A stretch of DNA of 64,000 nucleotides from Rubrivivax sp. (lineage in GTDB: Bacteria > Pseudomonadota > Gammaproteobacteria > Burkholderiales > Burkholderiaceae_C): NCBI GenBank assembly GCA_027484825.1, contig JAIXSE010000031.1:34823-98822 (forward strand), in the 5' to 3' direction. Position 1 is the first letter of the stretch. The number at the start of each line of letters is the position of its first letter. Both the position numbers and the translations under genes were made by a program. The notes below the pieces were generated by a model, which was not told the origin of the DNA, ran no database searches, and saw nothing but the letters and a program-made list of their open reading frames with translations. Below are positions 59,448 to 64,000 of this stretch, piece by piece.

Positions 59448-60431
59448 ATGGCCCTCAACGAGCTTCGTTCCATCACGACCTTCATCAAGGCCGCCGAACT
59501 GGGGAGCCTGCGCAAGGCTGCGCAGGCGCTGGACATCAGTCCCCAGGCGGCGAGCAAGGCACTCGCGCAGCTGGAATCCCACCTGAACGCCCGCTTGTTT
59601 CATCGCACGACACGGGTGATGTCCTTGACCGACGCAGGACAGCGCTTGCTTGAGGACGTCCAGCCGGCCCTGCTGGGCATGCAGCGCGCATTGAAGAATG
59701 CTCAGACGGCGAGGGACGAGTTCGCCGGGCCGCTGCGCATCACCGGACCACGCACGACCTTCCAGCCCATCCTCTGGCGTCTGGTCGAGGAGTTCTGCGA
59801 GCGCTATCCGGACATCCAGCCTGATGTGCTGCTCGATGACCGGGTGGGCAACTGGGTGGAGGACCGGGTCGATGTGGGCTTCCGGCTGGGGCCATCGCCG
59901 CATGAGGGCGTCATCGCAAGACGGCTGTTTCCGCTGCAACTGGTCATTTGCGGAGCGCCAGCCTACTTTGAGCGGTATGGCGTGCCGGATTCGCTGGCCG
60001 CGCTCGCGTCACACCGATGCAGCGCCTTCCGTCATCCAGGGACCGGCAAAGTGGCGCCGTGGCATGTGCGGATAGGCGACCAGGCCATTGAGCAGCCCGT
60101 GGTGCCCGCCCTGTGCAGCAATGATGAAGTCTTTGAGCTGCAGGCGGTGCTGGCGGGCAAGGTGCTCGGGCAGTTGGCCGGCGTGACGGCGGCGCCCTAC
60201 ATCCGGTCGGGGCAGCTCATCCCGATCCTTCACGATCACATGCAGGACTTCGCCAGCTACTTTGTCTACTTCGGCAGCAGGACCTCGCAACCCGCGCGGG
60301 CGAGGGCCTTCATCGATCTCGCCGTCCAGCGGCTGACGGACAGCGAGGACTATGTGCTGAGCGACAAGGACTTGCGAGGCGTGAGTCGTGGACGGCTGCG
60401 ACGACAAGGGATGAATGGGCCCAAGGCCTGA
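59448..60431 (+). CDS. LysR-family transcriptional regulator (copy B)
   Basis: ALNELRSITTFIKAAELGSLRKAAQALDISPQAASKALAQLESHLNARLFHRTTRVMSLTDAG. Confidence 0.93.
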   Translation: MALNELRSITTFIKAAELGSLRKAAQALDISPQAASKALAQLESHLNARLFHRTTRVMSLTDAGQRLLEDVQPALLGMQRALKNAQTARDEFAGPLRITGPRTTFQPILWRLVEEFCERYPDIQPDVLLDDRVGNWVEDRVDVGFRLGPSPHEGVIARRLFPLQLVICGAPAYFERYGVPDSLAALASHRCSAFRHPGTGKVAPWHVRIGDQAIEQPVVPALCSNDEVFELQAVLAGKVLGQLAGVTAAPYIRSGQLIPILHDHMQDFASYFVYFGSRTSQPARARAFIDLAVQRLTDSEDYVLSDKDLRGVSRGRLRRQGMNGPKA

Positions 60432-60492
60432 GTTCTGGAGTCCGTGCCGACGGTGGCGCCCGCCACTGTGAGCACGAGAGGATTCCAGGACG

Positions 60493-60528
60493 AAAAAAAT
60501 GGCGCCTCCCGCAAAGGAGGCGCCATTT
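60493..60528 (-). terminator. Strong intrinsic terminator of the minus-strand ompW copy
   Basis: Perfect 13-bp stem AAATGGCGCCTCC/GGAGGCGCCATTT with 6-nt loop; minus-strand transcript ends in a U run (A7 on + strand). Confidence 0.8.
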
Positions 60529-60664
60529 CCATGGCCGCCGCGTTGCCCCATATCATCTATGTGCGTCGGCCATGAAACTGTCGCCGCAGCCGTCTGGGGC
60601 TGCGTTCGCTGCGTTCAAGCACCGCTCTTGGCGAGCGGCACCACGGGGCCGGAGCCCCTCGGCA

Positions 60665-61312
60665 TCAGAACCGGTAGCCGACACCCACGCCGATCAGCAG
60701 CGGGTCCACCTTGAACTTGCCGACTTCCGTGCCCGCCGACGACACCTTGGTGCGGATCTGCACCTTCTTGATGTCGAAGTTGACGGACCACTGCTTGTTC
60801 ACCATCACGTCCATGCCGACCTGAGCGGCCAGACCAAAGCTGTTTTGCTTGATGCTGGGCTCCAGGGCGGCTTGCACGTCGCTGTTGAAGTGCACGCTCG
60901 AGAAGCGCGTGTAGTTCACACCGGCGCCGACGTACGGACGGAACTGGCCGTTCGGGATGAAGTGGTATTGCACCGTCAGCGTGGGCGGCAGATGCTTGAG
61001 CGTGCCGATCTGCGTGTCACCCGAATAGATGCGCTGCTTCTGCGGATAGGTCAGTACCAGTTCCGCTGCAATGTTGGGCGTGAAGAAGTAGGAGACATCA
61101 ACGTCCGGGAAGGTCTTGTCGTTGATGTTCAGGTTCAGCCCGGTCGAGTCCTTGTTGGCCGAATCCAGGTGCAGGGCGCGCACGCGCACCAGCCAGGGAT
61201 TTTCCACCGACTGGGCCTGGGCCATCACCGGGGCGCACAGGCCCGCCACCGCAGCAGCGGCGGCCACCAGGCCAGAGGACACACGGGCGGCACGAGAGCG
61301 AAGGACGTTCAT
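60665..61312 (-). CDS. ompW: OmpW-family outer membrane protein (second copy in window)
   Basis: WLVRVRALHLDSANKDSTGLNLNINDKTFPDVDVSYFFTPNIAAELVLTYPQKQ, TVQYHFIPNGQFRPYVGAGVNYTRFS, VGVGYRF terminus. Confidence 0.93.
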   Translation of the reverse strand: MNVLRSRAARVSSGLVAAAAAVAGLCAPVMAQAQSVENPWLVRVRALHLDSANKDSTGLNLNINDKTFPDVDVSYFFTPNIAAELVLTYPQKQRIYSGDTQIGTLKHLPPTLTVQYHFIPNGQFRPYVGAGVNYTRFSSVHFNSDVQAALEPSIKQNSFGLAAQVGMDVMVNKQWSVNFDIKKVQIRTKVSSAGTEVGKFKVDPLLIGVGVGYRF

Positions 61313-61431
61313 GTCAGGTTTCTCCTTGTTAGCGAACAGGACGAATTGAACGCCTGCCGATCAGTAGAAACCTTGATGCCGCACAAGGTTTGGCCGGGAA
61401 GACCCTCACGGGTCTGCGGCCTTGTCAGATA

Positions 61432-62271
61432 TCAAAGCTCACGCGACAACTTGAGGCGAGAACACAACTCCAGGGTCAGCGCCGACTGGTTGAGCGTGTA
61501 GAAGTGCAGCCCTGGCACGCCGCCCGCGATCAGCCGCTCGCACAACCGGGTCACCACGTCCAGGCCGAATGCGCGCACCGAGGCGGCATCGTCCATGTAG
61601 CCTTCCATCTTCAGGGCCACCCAGCGCGGAATCTCAATGCCGTCGCGCTGCGCGAACTGGGCAATGCGGGCGTAGTTGTTGATCGGCATGATGCCGGGCA
61701 CGATCGGCGCGTCCACTCCCAGCGCCCGGGCGGCCTCCACAAAATGGAAGTAGGCATCGGGGTTGTAGAAAAACTGCGTGATGGCGCCGCTGGCACCGGC
61801 CTTCATCTTGTCGGCGAAGAACTGCAGGTCGCGGGCCGCGTAGCGCTGCTGCGGGTGATATTCAGGATAGGCCGCGACTTCAATGTCCCAATCGGCGCCC
61901 TGCGTTTCGCGGATGAAGCGCACCAGCTCGGCGGCATAACGGAATTCACCCGCGGTGGCGGTGCCGCTGGGCAAGTCGCCGCGCAGGGCCACCACGCGGC
62001 GGATGTTCTGGGCGCGGTAGGTGGCCAGGATCTCGGCGATGTTCTCGCGGGTGGAGCCCACACAGGACAGATGCGGCGCCGCATCAAAGCCTTGCCGCGC
62101 GATCTCGGCCACGGTGGCCAGGGTCTTCTCGCGCGTCGATCCGCCGGCGCCGTAGGTGACGCTGAAATACTGCGGATTGACCGCGCGCAGTTCGTGCACC
62201 ACGGTCTTGAGCTTCTCGCTGCCCACCGGCGTGTTGGGCGGGAAGAATTCGATGCTGACGGGTGTGCTCAT
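61432..62271 (-). CDS. metF: Methylenetetrahydrofolate reductase
   Basis: VSIEFFPPNTPVGSEKL, FSVTYGAGGSTREKTL, ALRGDLPSG; start at 62271. Confidence 0.96.
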   Translation of the reverse strand: MSTPVSIEFFPPNTPVGSEKLKTVVHELRAVNPQYFSVTYGAGGSTREKTLATVAEIARQGFDAAPHLSCVGSTRENIAEILATYRAQNIRRVVALRGDLPSGTATAGEFRYAAELVRFIRETQGADWDIEVAAYPEYHPQQRYAARDLQFFADKMKAGASGAITQFFYNPDAYFHFVEAARALGVDAPIVPGIMPINNYARIAQFAQRDGIEIPRWVALKMEGYMDDAASVRAFGLDVVTRLCERLIAGGVPGLHFYTLNQSALTLELCSRLKLSREL

Positions 62272-63053
62272 GGGGTGATTCCCTCCCTGTGCTGCGGGCC
62301 GGTCTTGCGGGCCCACAGGAAAAATTCTCGATTGCCGTCGCCGCCGGTGATGGGGCTGTCCATCCAGCCCTGCACCGACCAGCCCAGGGCCAGCGCGGCG
62401 TCCCGCGCCTGCTGTTCCAGCTGCGGATACAGCGACACGTCCTTGACCAGCCCGCCCTTGCCGATGGCCTGCGGCCCCAGCTCGAACTGCGGCTTGACCA
62501 GCAGCAGCGCCTGGCCGCCCACAGCCAGCCAGGGGTCCAGATGGGGCAGGGCACCGACCATGGAGATGAAGCTCAAGTCGCCCACCACCAGATCGAAGCC
62601 GCCCTTGGGGGCCAGAGTGCTCAGGGGGCTCTGCGCCAGCTCGCGCACATGCGTGCCTTCCAGCGCCGCCACACGCGGGTCGCTGCGCAGCGAGGCATGC
62701 AACTGGTCATGACCGACATCCAGACCCACCACCCGCACAGCGCCGGCCTTGAGCAGACAGTCGGTGAAACCGCCGGTGCTCTGACCCACGTCGAGCGCGG
62801 TCAGGCCGGTGACCTCCACGCCGATGGCGCGCAACGCGCCTTCCAGCTTGAGACCGCCGCGCGAGACATACCGCAGCTCCGCGTCATCGGTGATGCGCAG
62901 CTCGGCATGGTCGGACAGGGCCTCACCGGCCTTCTTCAGCGGCACCCAGCCCTTGGGTGAATGCCAGGAAACAGCCCCCTGCTCGATCAGCCGCTGGGCG
63001 GCGGAGCGGGTGGGGGCAAGGCCGGTGGACACCAGCAACTGGTCAGCTCTCAT
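62268..63053 (-). CDS. tlyA: TlyA-family rRNA (cytidine-2'-O)-methyltransferase (S4 + FtsJ-like)
   Basis: RADQLLVSTGLAPTRSAAQRLIEQGAV, FVSRGGLKLEGAL-like YVSRGGLKLEGAL, ALDVGQSTGGFTDCLLKAGA. Confidence 0.93.
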   Translation of the reverse strand: MRADQLLVSTGLAPTRSAAQRLIEQGAVSWHSPKGWVPLKKAGEALSDHAELRITDDAELRYVSRGGLKLEGALRAIGVEVTGLTALDVGQSTGGFTDCLLKAGAVRVVGLDVGHDQLHASLRSDPRVAALEGTHVRELAQSPLSTLAPKGGFDLVVGDLSFISMVGALPHLDPWLAVGGQALLLVKPQFELGPQAIGKGGLVKDVSLYPQLEQQARDAALALGWSVQGWMDSPITGGDGNREFFLWARKTGPQHREGITP

Positions 63054-63106
63054 CGACGTGAGGAGTGCGGTGGATCGGATCGGCCTTGCCTGCGAAGCAG
63101 GGCCGA

Positions 63107-63134
63107 GGCGGCCCCCCGGGGTCGGGAGGCCGCC
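63107..63134 (-). terminator. Hairpin GGCGGCC...GGCCGCC downstream of ahcY
   Basis: 7-bp outer arms just beyond the ahcY stop; no clear U tract. Confidence 0.35.
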
Positions 63135-63141
63135 AAGGACA

Positions 63142-64000
<859 letters not shown>

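Noticed and set aside
61390-62712. 440-aa plus-strand ORF opposite metF and tlyA
   Set aside because: Shadow ORF; MetF and TlyA motifs are unambiguous on the minus strand

Overview
GC-rich chromosomal window with dense coding, most consistent with a Burkholderiales betaproteobacterium (Roseateles/Mitsuaria/Rubrivivax-like; inferred from gene content and order only). The first ~33 kb carries a housekeeping backbone: def-fmt-htpX, azlCD, pgk, maeB, pyk, fba, purC, purE, purK, tsaC, tsaB, rimI, family-4 UDG, MidA-like methyltransferase and cca. Accessory genes are inserted between these. The right edge is an ahcY (partial)-tlyA-metF block. Accessory content worth attention: (1) a single-chain protein combining a predicted wHTH, a GHKL ATPase and a STAS-like DUF4325 domain, with an unknown downstream ORF, between pyk and fba; (2) a lipoprotein lipase-OmpW gene pair behind three palindromes; (3) a translationally coupled trio of a secreted beta-sandwich-like protein, a LytS-type kinase and a LytTR regulator; (4) a ~16 kb redox/efflux island (about 44.8-60.4 kb) built from paralogous LysR regulators, SDRs, DHA2-type MFS transporters and aldo-keto reductases, plus secreted NHL/SMP-30-like, cupin-CMD and alpha/beta-hydrolase proteins; (5) two divergent 5-formyltetrahydrofolate cyclo-ligase paralogues about 2 kb apart; (6) a small protein with a PEP-CTERM-like tail that lacks the PEP motif. 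I found no tRNA, rRNA, CRISPR array, transposase or phage gene. Many long ORFs in the supplied track are antisense shadow ORFs typical of high GC and were rejected. All family calls come from reading motifs by eye; no database search was run.
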